From UBA2428 sp002343545 (lineage in GTDB: Bacteria > Bdellovibrionota > UBA2428): DNA of 23,518 bases. The position numbers and the translations under genes were made by a program. The notes beneath the pieces are model-generated. The model was not told the origin of the DNA and made no database searches. It saw only the letters and a list, made by a program, of their open reading frames with translations. How positions within the stretch are numbered: the first letter of the stretch is position 1; every line of letters begins with the position of its first letter. The stretch is taken from the NCBI GenBank assembly GCA_937952285.1, contig CALFZE010000027.1:1-23518 (forward strand), in the 5' to 3' direction. Below are positions 15,631-23,518 of this stretch, piece after piece.

Positions 15631-16469
15631 AGACGCTCACGATCCTGCAAGCCCGCATGGGCTCGACCCGTCTCCCGGGCAAGGTTCTTCTGCCCCTCGG
15701 CGGCCTGCCCCTGCTCCTGCGGATGGTCGAGCGGCTCCGCGCCTCGAAACTCTGCGGCGACGTCGTCGTCGCGACGACCTGGGAACCCGCGGACGACGTC
15801 ATCTCGGACGTCTGCCGGGCGCACGGGGTCCAGGTCTTCCGCGGCCATCCCACGGACTGCCTGGATCGTCACTACCAAGCCGCCCTCCTTCACCGCGCCG
15901 ACGTCGTCGCGAAGATCCCCTCGGACTGCCCGCTTATCGACCCCCAAGCCGTGGACCGCGTCTTCCAACACTTCTTCGACGCCAACGGCGCGCTCGACTT
16001 CGTGTCGAACCTTCACCCGCAAAGCTGGCCCGACGGCAACGACGTCGAGGTCATGAGCTTCGCGACGCTCGAGAAGACGTGGAAAGAGGCGAACAAAGAC
16101 TTCGAGCGCGAGCACACGACCTCGTACATCTGGAACCACCCCGAGCTCTTCCGCCTCGGCAACGTCGCGTGGGAAACGGGCCGAGACCTCTCGCTCAGCC
16201 ACCGGATGGTGCTCGACTACCGCGAAGACTACGAAGTCCTGCAAAGGATCTTCGACGCGCTCCACGCGCCCGACTCGAACGAAGTCTTCGACGTGAACGC
16301 GATCGTGGCCTTCCTCGACGCGAACCCCGACGTCGCCAAGCTCAACGAGAAGCACCGGGGATACATTTGGTACCAAAAGCACGTGGACGAGCTCCACGCG
16401 CTCGACGATGCAACGACGCGCCGCCTGCGCCCCGCGACGACGCCCCTGAATTTGGAGGAAAATCGATGA
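15627..16469 (+). CDS. SpsF-type cytidylyltransferase
   Basis: This 280-residue nucleotidyltransferase begins with the NTP-binding signature 'TILQARMGSTRLPGKVLLPL' of the SpsF/CMP-KDO synthetase superfamily (GT-A-like Rossmann fold). It continues with 'VVATTWEPADDVISD', the metal-binding 'KIPSDCPLIDP' and 'REHTTSYIWNHPELF', then 'VLDYREDYEVLQRIFDAL', all usual in COG1861 proteins. It probably uses CTP to activate a sugar acid as a CMP-sugar. The usual SpsF length is about 240-250, and here the C-terminal tail adds about 30 residues. Its ATG overlaps the upstream transferase stop (ATGA), and its stop overlaps the transketolase start. The substrate is unknown; the NeuB-type gene in the same operon suggests an ulosonic acid. 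Confidence 0.85.
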   Translation: MKTLTILQARMGSTRLPGKVLLPLGGLPLLLRMVERLRASKLCGDVVVATTWEPADDVISDVCRAHGVQVFRGHPTDCLDRHYQAALLHRADVVAKIPSDCPLIDPQAVDRVFQHFFDANGALDFVSNLHPQSWPDGNDVEVMSFATLEKTWKEANKDFEREHTTSYIWNHPELFRLGNVAWETGRDLSLSHRMVLDYREDYEVLQRIFDALHAPDSNEVFDVNAIVAFLDANPDVAKLNEKHRGYIWYQKHVDELHALDDATTRRLRPATTPLNLEENR

Positions 16470-17332
16470 ACGCTTCGGCCAATCGTTTCTCCGACCTCGA
16501 AGCCATGTCGCTTCGGGTTCGCGAGCACGTCATCCGGATGTCCGGCGGAGGGGGCTGCTTCATCGGCGCTTCGCTCTCTTGCGTGGACCTCATGGTGTAC
16601 CTCTACAAGCGCGCGCTGAACGTAGGCCCGGCGAACTTCAGCGACCCGAACCGTGACTACTGCTTCCTCTCGAAGGGCCACGACGTCCCCGCGCTCTACG
16701 GCACCTTCGCCGAAATGGGCTGGATCGAGCGCGAGCGTCTGGCCAAGCACCTCGACCCCAAGGATTCGCTCTACTGGCACCCGAACCGCGCCATCCCCGG
16801 CGTGGAGTTCCACTCGGGATCGCTCGGGCACTTGCTCCCGGTCGCGCTCGGCGTCGCCTACGACCTCAAGATGACGGGCTCCAAGGCCAAAGTCGTCGTC
16901 ATCACGGGTGACGGCGAGCTCAACGAGGGCTCCAACTGGGAAGCCATGCTCGTGGCGCACGCCCACGGCCTCGACAACGTCTTCGTCGTGGTCGACCGCA
17001 ACCAGTTCCAGGCGAACATGCGCACGGAAGACCTGCTCCCGCTCGAGCCGCTCCCGGCCAAGTTCGAAGCCTTCGGCGGTAGCGTCGTGCGCGTGGACGG
17101 CCACGACTTCGCGGCCCTCGAAAAGGGTTTCGAAGAGCTTTCCGGCCGCACCACGAAGGGCCCCAAGGTCCTGATCGCCGACACGACCCGCGGCAAGGGC
17201 CTGCCCTCGATCGAGGCTCGCGCCGACCGCTGGTTCTGCAAGTTCAGCGACGACGAGATCAAACTCCTCATGAACGAGCTCCACGGCGGCGCGGCCGCCG
17301 GCATCGTCAAAGAAGGCCTTACGGTCCGCTAA
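16466..17332 (+). CDS. Transketolase N-terminal (TPP-binding) subunit
   Basis: This 288-residue protein corresponds to the pyrophosphate-binding domain of transketolase. The thiamine diphosphate motif is clear: G148-D149-G150 in 'VITGDGELNEGSNWEA', followed about 28 residues later by 'VVVDRNQFQ'. 'LSKGHDVPALYG', 'GVEFHSGSLGHLLPVALGVA' and 'DTTRGKGLP' are standard for split transketolases. It should pair with the next gene product to form the active site and move a two-carbon unit between ketose and aldose. Spacing to the partner is 9 bases. A GGAGGAAAA site precedes the ATG. Split transketolases also exist in archaea and in secondary-metabolism clusters; the location here ties this pair to sugar-acid synthesis and not to the pentose phosphate pathway. 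Confidence 0.92.
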   Translation: MNASANRFSDLEAMSLRVREHVIRMSGGGGCFIGASLSCVDLMVYLYKRALNVGPANFSDPNRDYCFLSKGHDVPALYGTFAEMGWIERERLAKHLDPKDSLYWHPNRAIPGVEFHSGSLGHLLPVALGVAYDLKMTGSKAKVVVITGDGELNEGSNWEAMLVAHAHGLDNVFVVVDRNQFQANMRTEDLLPLEPLPAKFEAFGGSVVRVDGHDFAALEKGFEELSGRTTKGPKVLIADTTRGKGLPSIEARADRWFCKFSDDEIKLLMNELHGGAAAGIVKEGLTVR

Positions 17333-17341
17333 GGAAAAACG

Positions 17342-18292
17342 ATGAACACCACGGAAACGAACAAGACTCCGACTCCCGCGATCCTCCCGCCCTCGTGCAA
17401 GTACGAGGCGATGCTGCGCGAAGAGCTCGCCAAGAACCCGCGCCTCATGGTCATGACGGCCGAGAACCGCGCGATGCTCCGCAACCTTCCGGCCTTCGCC
17501 GGCCCCCGCTTCGTCGATACGGGCATCACCGAGCAATGCCTCGTCGGCTTCGCTTCGGGTCTCGCCCTGCGCGGCCGCACGCCGGTCATCCACGCGCTGG
17601 CGCCTTTCCTCACGATGCGCGCCTTCGAGTTCATCCGCACGGACGCGGGCCTCGGCAAGCTGCCCGTGAAGTGCGTGGGCTTCGTGCCCGGCCTGCTCTC
17701 GGACGGCAACGGCGCCACCCACCAATCGCTCGAGGACGTTTCGCTCATGCGCGGCATCCCCGGCATGCAGGTCTTCTCGCCCGCCGACGAGGACGATCTC
17801 GTCGCGGCCATGCCCGGCATCATCGAATCGCCCTTCCCGACCTACGTGCGCTACAACAACCGCGCGCCGGTCGTGACCCACGCCGCGAAGCTCGGCGTCG
17901 GCGAAGCCGAAGTACTCAAGGAAGGCACGGACGTGCTGCTGCTCGTGCACGGCACGCTCTTCAAGGAAGCTTTTGAGGCCGCCACCGCGCTCGAAGCCCA
18001 AGGCAAGTCCGTGGGCCTCGTGAACGTGCGCTGGCTCAAGCCCTTCGATGCGGCCCGCATCCTGCCGCTCGTCGCCAAGGCCAAGACGACCTTCACGATC
18101 GAAGACCACTTCCGCACGGGCGGCCTCAACTCCGTCCTGGCCGAGCACCTCATGGACGCCGGCCAAACGGCCAAGGTCCACTCGATCTCCTTCGAAGAAA
18201 AATGGTTCCGTCCGGGCACGCTGCCCGCGGTCCTCGAGAACGAACAACTGACGGGCGAGCACCTCGCGCGTCGCATCCTGGGAAAGATTTAA
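17342..18292 (+). CDS. Transketolase C-terminal (Pyr plus C-domain) subunit
   Basis: This 316-residue partner of the preceding gene carries the pyrimidine-binding domain and the C-terminal transketolase domain. Catalytic Glu64 sits in 'RFVDTGITEQCLVGFASGLA'. Further family stretches are 'RAFEFIRTDAGL', 'GNGATHQSLEDVSLMRGIPG', 'MQVFSPADEDDLVAAM', 'VNVRWLKPFDAARILPL' and 'TIEDHFRTGGLNSVLAEHL'. Together with the N-terminal subunit it makes one complete TPP-dependent enzyme. AAGGAAAA lies 5 bases upstream of the ATG. The similarity to the 1-deoxyxylulose-5-phosphate synthase and pyruvate dehydrogenase beta folds leaves the exact reaction open: ketol transfer or acyloin-type condensation. Confidence 0.92.
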   Translation: MNTTETNKTPTPAILPPSCKYEAMLREELAKNPRLMVMTAENRAMLRNLPAFAGPRFVDTGITEQCLVGFASGLALRGRTPVIHALAPFLTMRAFEFIRTDAGLGKLPVKCVGFVPGLLSDGNGATHQSLEDVSLMRGIPGMQVFSPADEDDLVAAMPGIIESPFPTYVRYNNRAPVVTHAAKLGVGEAEVLKEGTDVLLLVHGTLFKEAFEAATALEAQGKSVGLVNVRWLKPFDAARILPLVAKAKTTFTIEDHFRTGGLNSVLAEHLMDAGQTAKVHSISFEEKWFRPGTLPAVLENEQLTGEHLARRILGKI

Positions 18293-18295
18293 GTC

Positions 18296-19651
<1,356 letters not shown>

Positions 19652-19656
19652 TCGCG

Positions 19657-20466
19657 ATGGGCACGCTCGATAGTTTTTCGCTGAAGGGCAAGGTCGCCGT
19701 CGTCACCGGCGCGACCGGCCTCATCGGCCGCGAACACTGCCGCGCGCTCGCGGAAGCCGGCGCGCGCGTCGTCGCGGTCGACATTCAGGAAGCCGCGGTC
19801 AAGGACTTCGCCGGCACGCTGGGCGGCGGCGCCGTCGGCCACAAGCTCGACGTCACGAACGAAGCCTCGGTCGAAACGCTCAAGGCCTTCCTCGCGAAGG
19901 AAATGGGCGGCCTCGACATTCTCGTGAACAACGCCGCGATCAACGAGCAGTTCGAGAACCCGATCCAGGCCCGCGAGCTCTCGAAGTTCGACTCCTTCCC
20001 GCTCGAAGTCTTCCGCAAGATGCTCGAGGTGAACGTGCTCGGCGTTTTCCTGTGCGCGCAGCGCCTGGGCGCCCTCATGGTGGAAAAGAAGCAAGGCTCG
20101 ATCATCAACGTCGCGTCGCCCTACGGCGTCGTGGCGCCCGACCAGAAGCTCTACGTGAACCCGCAGGGCGAGCAGGCCTTCTACAAGTCGCCGGCCTACC
20201 CGACGACGAAGGCGGCCGTCGCCCACTTCACCCGTTACCTGGCCCGTCACTGGGGCCCGCACGGCGTGCGCGTGAACACGCTGAGCCCCGGCGGCGTCGA
20301 GAACAGCCAGGACGGATGGTTCGTCGAGAACTACTCGGCCAAGACGCCGCTCGGCCGCATGGCCAAGCCGACCGACTACAAGGGAGCCCTCGTGTTCCTC
20401 GCGTCGGACGCCTCGGCCTACATGACCGGAGCAAATCTCTTGGTCGACGGCGGCTTCTGCGCGTGA
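19657..20466 (+). CDS. Short-chain dehydrogenase/reductase with long S-Y loop
   Basis: This 269-residue NAD(P)-dependent oxidoreductase of the classical SDR family starts at the ATG at 19657, five bases after the aminotransferase stop; the longer open frame upstream runs through that gene. The cofactor glycine motif 'TGATGLIG' spans residues 17-24, the acidic residue D39 in 'RVVAVDI' suggests NAD preference, and 'NNAA' is present. The catalytic residues are S154 ('NVASPYG') and Y181-x3-K185 ('YPTTK'). Ser to Tyr is 27 residues instead of the usual 13, so an insert of about 14 residues flanks the active site. 'LLVDGGF' is the usual SDR end. In this operon it probably oxidises or reduces a sugar hydroxyl/keto group. 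Its stop overlaps the next start as GTGA. Confidence 0.9.
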   Translation: MGTLDSFSLKGKVAVVTGATGLIGREHCRALAEAGARVVAVDIQEAAVKDFAGTLGGGAVGHKLDVTNEASVETLKAFLAKEMGGLDILVNNAAINEQFENPIQARELSKFDSFPLEVFRKMLEVNVLGVFLCAQRLGALMVEKKQGSIINVASPYGVVAPDQKLYVNPQGEQAFYKSPAYPTTKAAVAHFTRYLARHWGPHGVRVNTLSPGGVENSQDGWFVENYSAKTPLGRMAKPTDYKGALVFLASDASAYMTGANLLVDGGFCA

Positions 20467-20999
20467 AGGATCTCACCGAGCGCCTGCGCGCCGTGAAGCT
20501 CGTCGTCGCGGACTGCGACGGTACGCTCACGGACGCGGGCATTTACTATGGTCCCCAAGGGGAAGAGCTCCTGCGCTTTAGCCGCCGGGACGGAATGGGT
20601 TTCGACCTGCTCCGCCAAGCGGGCCTGCGCACGGGGATCATGACCCGCGAGAACAGCGAAATCGTGAGACGTCGGGCCGAGAAGCTCAAAATCGAGGAGC
20701 TCCACCTGGGCGTCCTCGATAAAGCCGTTGCCCTCCGCGAGGTCGGCGAACGCTTGGGACTGAAACGCGAAGAAATCGCCTTCATCGGCGACGACCTCAA
20801 TGACCTGCCGGCCTTTCGTTCCGCGGGCTTGCGCGCCTGCCCCTCGGACGCGACGACCGAAGTCAAGGCCGTTTCGGACCTCGTCCTGACCCGCCCCGGA
20901 GGCCACGGGGCTTTTCGTGAACTGGCCGATCAAATTCTACAAGCAAAAGGATTCCGTTCGGTGTATCTAGACACGTTCGCGAATTCTGAAGAGGAGTGA
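20463..20999 (+). CDS. KdsC-like HAD phosphatase
   Basis: This 178-residue HAD-superfamily phosphatase is the size of KdsC (KDO-8-phosphate phosphatase). The GTG at 20463 overlaps the dehydrogenase stop (GTGA) and gives the normal KdsC N-terminus; there is no distinct ribosome site, so coupling is likely. Motif I is 'VVADCDGTLTDAGIYY' (D17 nucleophile, D19 acid), motif II Thr in 'GIMTREN', motif III Lys in 'GVLDKAVAL', motif IV 'IGDDLNDLPAF', plus the family end 'GGHGAFRELADQIL'. Enzymes of this subgroup dephosphorylate KDO-8-P or, in Bacteroides, KDN-9-P made by a NeuB-type synthase. Placement directly before neuB supports removal of a phosphate from the condensation product. Confidence 0.9.
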   Translation: MKDLTERLRAVKLVVADCDGTLTDAGIYYGPQGEELLRFSRRDGMGFDLLRQAGLRTGIMTRENSEIVRRRAEKLKIEELHLGVLDKAVALREVGERLGLKREEIAFIGDDLNDLPAFRSAGLRACPSDATTEVKAVSDLVLTRPGGHGAFRELADQILQAKGFRSVYLDTFANSEEE

Positions 21000-21001
21000 A
21001 T

Positions 21002-21931
21002 ATGAACCTGAACTCTGCGAAGACCCCCGCCGTCCGTAATTTCAACGGCGTGGCCCAAAAGGCCATCGGCGACGGTCAGCCCTGCTACATCATCGGCGAA
21101 ATCGGCATCAACCACAACGGATCGCTCGATATCGCCAAGGCGCTCATCGACGGCGCCGCCGACGCGGGCTGCAACGCAGTCAAGTTCCAGAAGCGCACCC
21201 CGGAACTTTGCGTTCCCAAAGACCAGTGGGACCTCATGCGCGACACGCCGTGGGGCCGCATGCGTTACATCGACTACCGTTACAAGACGGAGTTCGGCGC
21301 CGACGAGTACCTCGCGATCGCCGAATACTGCAAGTCGAAGAACATCGACTGGTTCGTTTCGGCTTGGGACGAGCCGAGCGTGGACTTCATCGAGAAGTTC
21401 AACCCCTGCCTCTACAAAGCCGCTTCGGCTTCGCTCACCGACCTCGGTCTTCTCAAGAAGATGAAGGACACGGGCAAGCCCCTCATGATCTCGACCGGCA
21501 TGTCGTCGCTCGAAGAAATTGACGCCGCGGTGAAGTACCTCGGCACCGAAAATCTTCTCATCGCGCACTCGACCTCGGCTTATCCCTGCAAAGTGGAAGA
21601 GCTGAACCTGCGCATGATCCACACGCTGCAAGACAAGTTCCCCGGCACGCCGATCGGCTACTCGGGTCACGAAGTCGGCCTCGCCACGACGCTCGCCGCC
21701 GTCACCCTCGGCGCGACCTTCGTCGAACGCCATATCACGCTGGACCGCGCGATGTGGGGTTCGGACCAAGCCGCCTCCGTCGAAATGGGCGGCCTCACGA
21801 AGCTCGTGCGCGACATCCGCGACATCCAAGCTTCGCTGGGCGATGGCGTGAAGAAGGTCTATGATAGCGAAATGGGCGCTCGCAAGCGTCTCCGCCGCTT
21901 CGAGAACCCGACCGCGTCGGCTCAACTCTAA
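21002..21931 (+). CDS. NeuB/SpsE-type sugar-acid synthase without SAF domain
   Basis: This 309-residue TIM-barrel synthase of the NeuB family condenses phosphoenolpyruvate with an aldose to form a 3-deoxy-ulosonic acid. The ATG at 21002 is preferred to the GTG at 20996, because GAGGAG at 20991-20996 is then spaced 5 bases upstream. Motifs are 'IIGEIGINHNGSLDIAKAL', 'NAVKFQKRT', 'PLMISTGMSSLEEI', 'HSTSAYP', 'IGYSGHEVGL' and 'VERHITLDR'; H223 and H244 match the metal-binding histidines. Usual NeuB proteins are about 345 residues and end in an antifreeze-like SAF domain that helps bind the sugar in the dimer; here the protein stops just after 'KRLRRF', so that domain is missing. The usual 'SDHT' reads S-G-H-E. 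The substrate is therefore likely not ManNAc. Confidence 0.9.
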   Translation: MNLNSAKTPAVRNFNGVAQKAIGDGQPCYIIGEIGINHNGSLDIAKALIDGAADAGCNAVKFQKRTPELCVPKDQWDLMRDTPWGRMRYIDYRYKTEFGADEYLAIAEYCKSKNIDWFVSAWDEPSVDFIEKFNPCLYKAASASLTDLGLLKKMKDTGKPLMISTGMSSLEEIDAAVKYLGTENLLIAHSTSAYPCKVEELNLRMIHTLQDKFPGTPIGYSGHEVGLATTLAAVTLGATFVERHITLDRAMWGSDQAASVEMGGLTKLVRDIRDIQASLGDGVKKVYDSEMGARKRLRRFENPTASAQL

Positions 21932-21934
21932 GCC

Positions 21935-21965
21935 GCGTCCGACAAAGGGCGGATCGCTCGGACGC
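21935..21965 (+). terminator. Inverted repeat after the synthase gene
   Basis: Perfect 8-bp arms GCGTCCGA (21935-21942) and TCGGACGC (21958-21965) flank a 15-base loop, starting 4 bases after the NeuB-type stop. No run of T follows, so it is at best a weak intrinsic terminator; it could stabilise the mRNA 3' end or act as an operator. It separates the sugar operon from the hydroxylase gene 14 bases further on. Confidence 0.4.
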
Positions 21966-21979
21966 TTGAAGGAACGAGA

Positions 21980-22801
21980 ATGTCTCTAAGCGAAATCCAA
22001 GTTTGGAGCTTCGGGGCCCTCGTGGCCGCGGCCGTCGTCTTCATCGTCCTCGAGCGAGTCCGCCCCTACAACAAAGGCTTTCCCCTTTTCCGGGAAGGCC
22101 TTTTTGACGATTTCGTTCTCTACAACGCCGTCCAGAGCGTCGTCCTGGGCGTGCTCATCTCGAGCTTCATCGTTTGGATCGACTCGCGTACGGGCTTCTC
22201 GCGCGCGCAGGTCGTGTCGAACTGGCCGATCTGGGGCCAGGTGATCTTCTTCGTGCTGTTGCACGACGCTTACATTTACTTCTTCCACCGCCTCCAACAC
22301 CGCAGCCCCGTGCTGTGGCGCTTGCACGAGGCGCACCACTCGCCCACGCAAATCGACTGGATCGCGGGCCAGCGCTCGCATCCCCTCGAGATCCTCATCA
22401 ACCAGACGATCGAGTTCGCGCCCGTGATCTTTTTGGGCGCCTCGCCCGAAGTCGCCGTCATCAAGGGCGCCATCTCGGGCATCTGGGGCATGTACATCCA
22501 CACGAACATCGACGTGCGTTCGGGCTGGTTGCAGTACATCTTCAACGGCCCCGAGATGCACCGTTGGCACCACGCGCTCGACGCCGCGGCCGAGGGCAAG
22601 AACTTCGCGACGAAGTTCGCGTTCTGGGACTGGATCTTCGGCACGGCCTACCGCCCGGCCCACAAGGCTTCGCAGTTCGGCCTGGGTGACTGGAGCAAGG
22701 ACTACCCGGCGCACGGCTACGTCAAACAAGTCGTCGCCGCGTTCCGCCCCTTCGACAAGCCTTCGGATCCCGAACCCGCCAAGGCGGAGGCGCACGCATG
22801 A
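21980..22801 (+). CDS. Fatty acid hydroxylase / sterol desaturase family membrane protein
   Basis: This 273-residue integral membrane di-iron oxygenase is of the fatty acid hydroxylase superfamily. Hydrophobic segments are near residues 8-24, 48-66, 80-95 and 135-160. The histidine clusters that bind two irons are present: 'FFHRLQHRS', 'LHEAHHSPT', 'QRSHPLE' and 'MHRWHHALD'. Family members hydroxylate or desaturate sterols, fatty acids, sphingoid bases or alkylglycerols; the sequence does not decide between them. GAAGGAACG lies just upstream of the ATG. Its stop overlaps the SMR gene start (ATGA), so the two are co-transcribed. The Pro/Glu/Ala-rich C-terminal tail is probably disordered. Whether it acts on a lipid carrying the sugar-acid product is speculation. 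Confidence 0.88.
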   Translation: MSLSEIQVWSFGALVAAAVVFIVLERVRPYNKGFPLFREGLFDDFVLYNAVQSVVLGVLISSFIVWIDSRTGFSRAQVVSNWPIWGQVIFFVLLHDAYIYFFHRLQHRSPVLWRLHEAHHSPTQIDWIAGQRSHPLEILINQTIEFAPVIFLGASPEVAVIKGAISGIWGMYIHTNIDVRSGWLQYIFNGPEMHRWHHALDAAAEGKNFATKFAFWDWIFGTAYRPAHKASQFGLGDWSKDYPAHGYVKQVVAAFRPFDKPSDPEPAKAEAHA

Positions 22802-23211
22802 CCGCCTGGCTCTTCGTGCTCGTCGCGGGCGTCCTCGAAATCGGTTGGGCCATCAGCCTCAAGATGACCGAAGGCTTTACGCGCTACACGCCCATGATCG
22901 GCTACGCCGCGTGCGGCCTGGGCGCGGCCTTCTGCCTGTCGCGCGGCATGAAGCTCGGCATCCCCATGGCCGTCGCCTACGCCGCCTGGCAAGGCGTCGC
23001 GCTCGTCGGCACGACGGTTTACGATACGACGGTCGCGCGCGAGAGCTTTAGCCTGCTGCGCGTGGGCGGCATCGTCCTGATCCTCTCGGGGATCGCCGCG
23101 CTCAAGATGTCGATGCCCGATCGCGACGCGACGAACCCCGGCACGGAAGCCATCAAGCAGACGATGCCGGCTCCGACGAGCGTCCCGACCGAAAAGCCGC
23201 AATCACCCTGA
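22798..23211 (+). CDS. SMR-family transporter, SugE/Gdx-like
   Basis: This 137-residue small multidrug resistance family protein has four hydrophobic helices. The helix 1 signature 'GVLEIGWAISLKMTEGFTR' places the essential Glu at position 14 and matches the SugE/Gdx subgroup, whose known members export guanidinium. 'GIPMAVAYAAWQGVALVGTT' is the conserved helix 3. The loop and helix 3-4 junction ('VYDTTVARESFSLL') is more polar than usual. After helix 4 a hydrophilic tail of about 30 residues, rich in Pro and Thr, extends the normal length of 105-110. As a single gene it would work as a dual-topology homodimer. It overlaps the hydroxylase gene by 4 bases. Guanidinium specificity is likely but unproven. 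Confidence 0.85.
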   Translation: MTAWLFVLVAGVLEIGWAISLKMTEGFTRYTPMIGYAACGLGAAFCLSRGMKLGIPMAVAYAAWQGVALVGTTVYDTTVARESFSLLRVGGIVLILSGIAALKMSMPDRDATNPGTEAIKQTMPAPTSVPTEKPQSP

Positions 23212-23269
23212 TCGCGGGCGGGACGCCAACGCCGAATCCAAATTCTTCGGACAAAGTTGTCAGGGGGAG

Positions 23270-23297
23270 TTGACGGATTCGCCTCGGGCGGGATAAG
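23270..23297 (+). promoter_or_regulatory. Sigma-70-type promoter for tRNA-Ala
   Basis: A -35 box TTGACG (23270-23275, 5/6 to consensus) and a -10 box GATAAG (23292-23297, 4/6) are separated by 16 bases. The -10 ends 19 bases before the tRNA, so a short leader of about 12 bases would be trimmed by RNase P. A GACAA-AG-TTGTC palindrome lies just upstream at 23250-23261. Confidence 0.6.
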
Positions 23298-23316
23298 AGT
23301 TCTTCATCTTAAGGCC

Positions 23317-23392
23317 GGGCGTGTAGCTCATCTGGGAGAGCACCTGATTTGCATTCAGGGGGTAGCAGGTTCGATTCCTGTCACGTCCACCA
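23317..23392 (+). tRNA. tRNA-Ala (anticodon UGC)
   Basis: This 76-nt tRNA includes an encoded CCA end. The acceptor arms GGGCGTG and CACGTCC pair fully and include the G3:U70 wobble that identifies tRNA-Ala; the discriminator is A. The anticodon stem CCTGA/TCAGG encloses TTTGCAT, giving anticodon TGC. The T-arm contains GGTTCGATTCC. It stands alone here, not inside an rRNA spacer in this window, and has its own likely promoter. Confidence 0.97.
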
Positions 23393-23415
23393 AATTCCCG
23401 ACCATCGGATTCTCC

Positions 23416-23511
23416 GATTCTCCCCGCCTGGTGGTGGGTTCCTCCTAAAAAATTAAGAAGAACGATTCTCCCCGCCTGGTGGTGGGTTCCTCCTAAAAAA
23501 TTAAGAAGAAC
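23416..23511. repeat. Two perfect 48-bp tandem repeats
   Basis: The unit starts GATTCTCCCCGCCTGG and ends AAATTAAGAAGAAC; copies lie at 23416-23463 and 23464-23511 and are identical. Each contains a possible 6-bp hairpin, CCCGCC/GGTGGG around TGGT (one G-T pair), then TTCCTCC and an A-rich block. The array begins 23 bases after the tRNA and is cut by the window end, so more copies may follow. Seven bases (AGGCAGC) after copy two break the pattern or begin something else. Confidence 0.9.
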
Positions 23512-23518
23512 AGGCAGC

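Noticed and set aside
20996..21001. GTG start for the NeuB-type gene
   Set aside because: This GTG uses the last base of the GAGGAG ribosome site; the ATG at 21002 is correctly spaced.
23250..23261. GACAA-AG-TTGTC palindrome upstream of the tRNA promoter as a terminator or operator
   Set aside because: The loop of two bases cannot form a stable hairpin and the short arms could arise by chance; it is only noted with the promoter.
23257..23448. A 63-codon open frame covering the tRNA
   Set aside because: It reads straight through the tRNA-Ala gene and into the tandem repeats, so it is not a gene.
23464..23511. CRISPR array reading of the terminal repeats
   Set aside because: The copies are directly adjacent with no spacers and no cas genes are present.

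Overview
This 23.5 kb window comes from a high-GC Gram-negative bacterium. A long type II secretion (T2SS) operon with a PilM-like GspL and an AsmA-like GspN suggests a member of the former Deltaproteobacteria, such as Bdellovibrionota or Myxococcota. That placement is an inference from gene architecture; no marker gene here fixes the taxon. Coding density is very high and most neighbouring genes overlap or nearly touch.

Region 1 (2-11902, +) is a T2SS operon in the order gspD(partial)-E-F-G-H-I-J-K-L-M-N. It encodes the outer-membrane secretin, the cytoplasmic ATPase, the inner-membrane platform (F, L, M), the major pseudopilin G, the minor pseudopilins H, I, J and K, and GspN. From gspH onward every junction is an overlap, which suggests translational coupling. 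Four components (D, J, K, M) carry unusual low-complexity segments rich in Gln/Gly, Pro/Thr or Ser/Gly/Asp. GspL keeps all three actin-type nucleotide-binding motifs. gspC and the prepilin peptidase gspO are not in the window.

Region 2 (11899-14358) holds three accessory genes: an exported HAD phosphatase of the DUF2608 type (-), a divergently transcribed LysR regulator (+) with an AT-rich shared promoter region, and a membrane-anchored dual-specificity phosphatase (-). gspN and the HAD gene converge so tightly that one CTAG holds both stop codons.

Region 3 (14475-21931, +) is the most interesting part: a tight eight-gene operon that looks like a sugar-acid (ulosonic or nonulosonic acid) pathway. 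It encodes a GT-B-like transferase, an SpsF-type cytidylyltransferase, a transketolase split into N- and C-terminal subunits, a class III PLP aminotransferase, a short-chain dehydrogenase, a KdsC-like HAD phosphatase and a NeuB-type PEP-condensing synthase that lacks the usual C-terminal SAF domain. The UDP-sugar dehydratase, NeuC-type epimerase and N-acetyltransferase of known sialic, legionaminic and pseudaminic acid pathways are absent. This suggests an uncharacterised CMP-activated sugar acid, possibly amino-substituted, whose carbon skeleton is built by the split transketolase. A leader region with a strong Shine-Dalgarno, a 14-codon ORF and a small hairpin precedes the operon.

Region 4 (21935-23518) holds an inverted repeat, a fatty acid hydroxylase/sterol desaturase family membrane protein overlapping a SugE/Gdx-type small multidrug resistance transporter, a tRNA-Ala(UGC) with a recognisable promoter, and two perfect 48-bp tandem repeats at the window edge.
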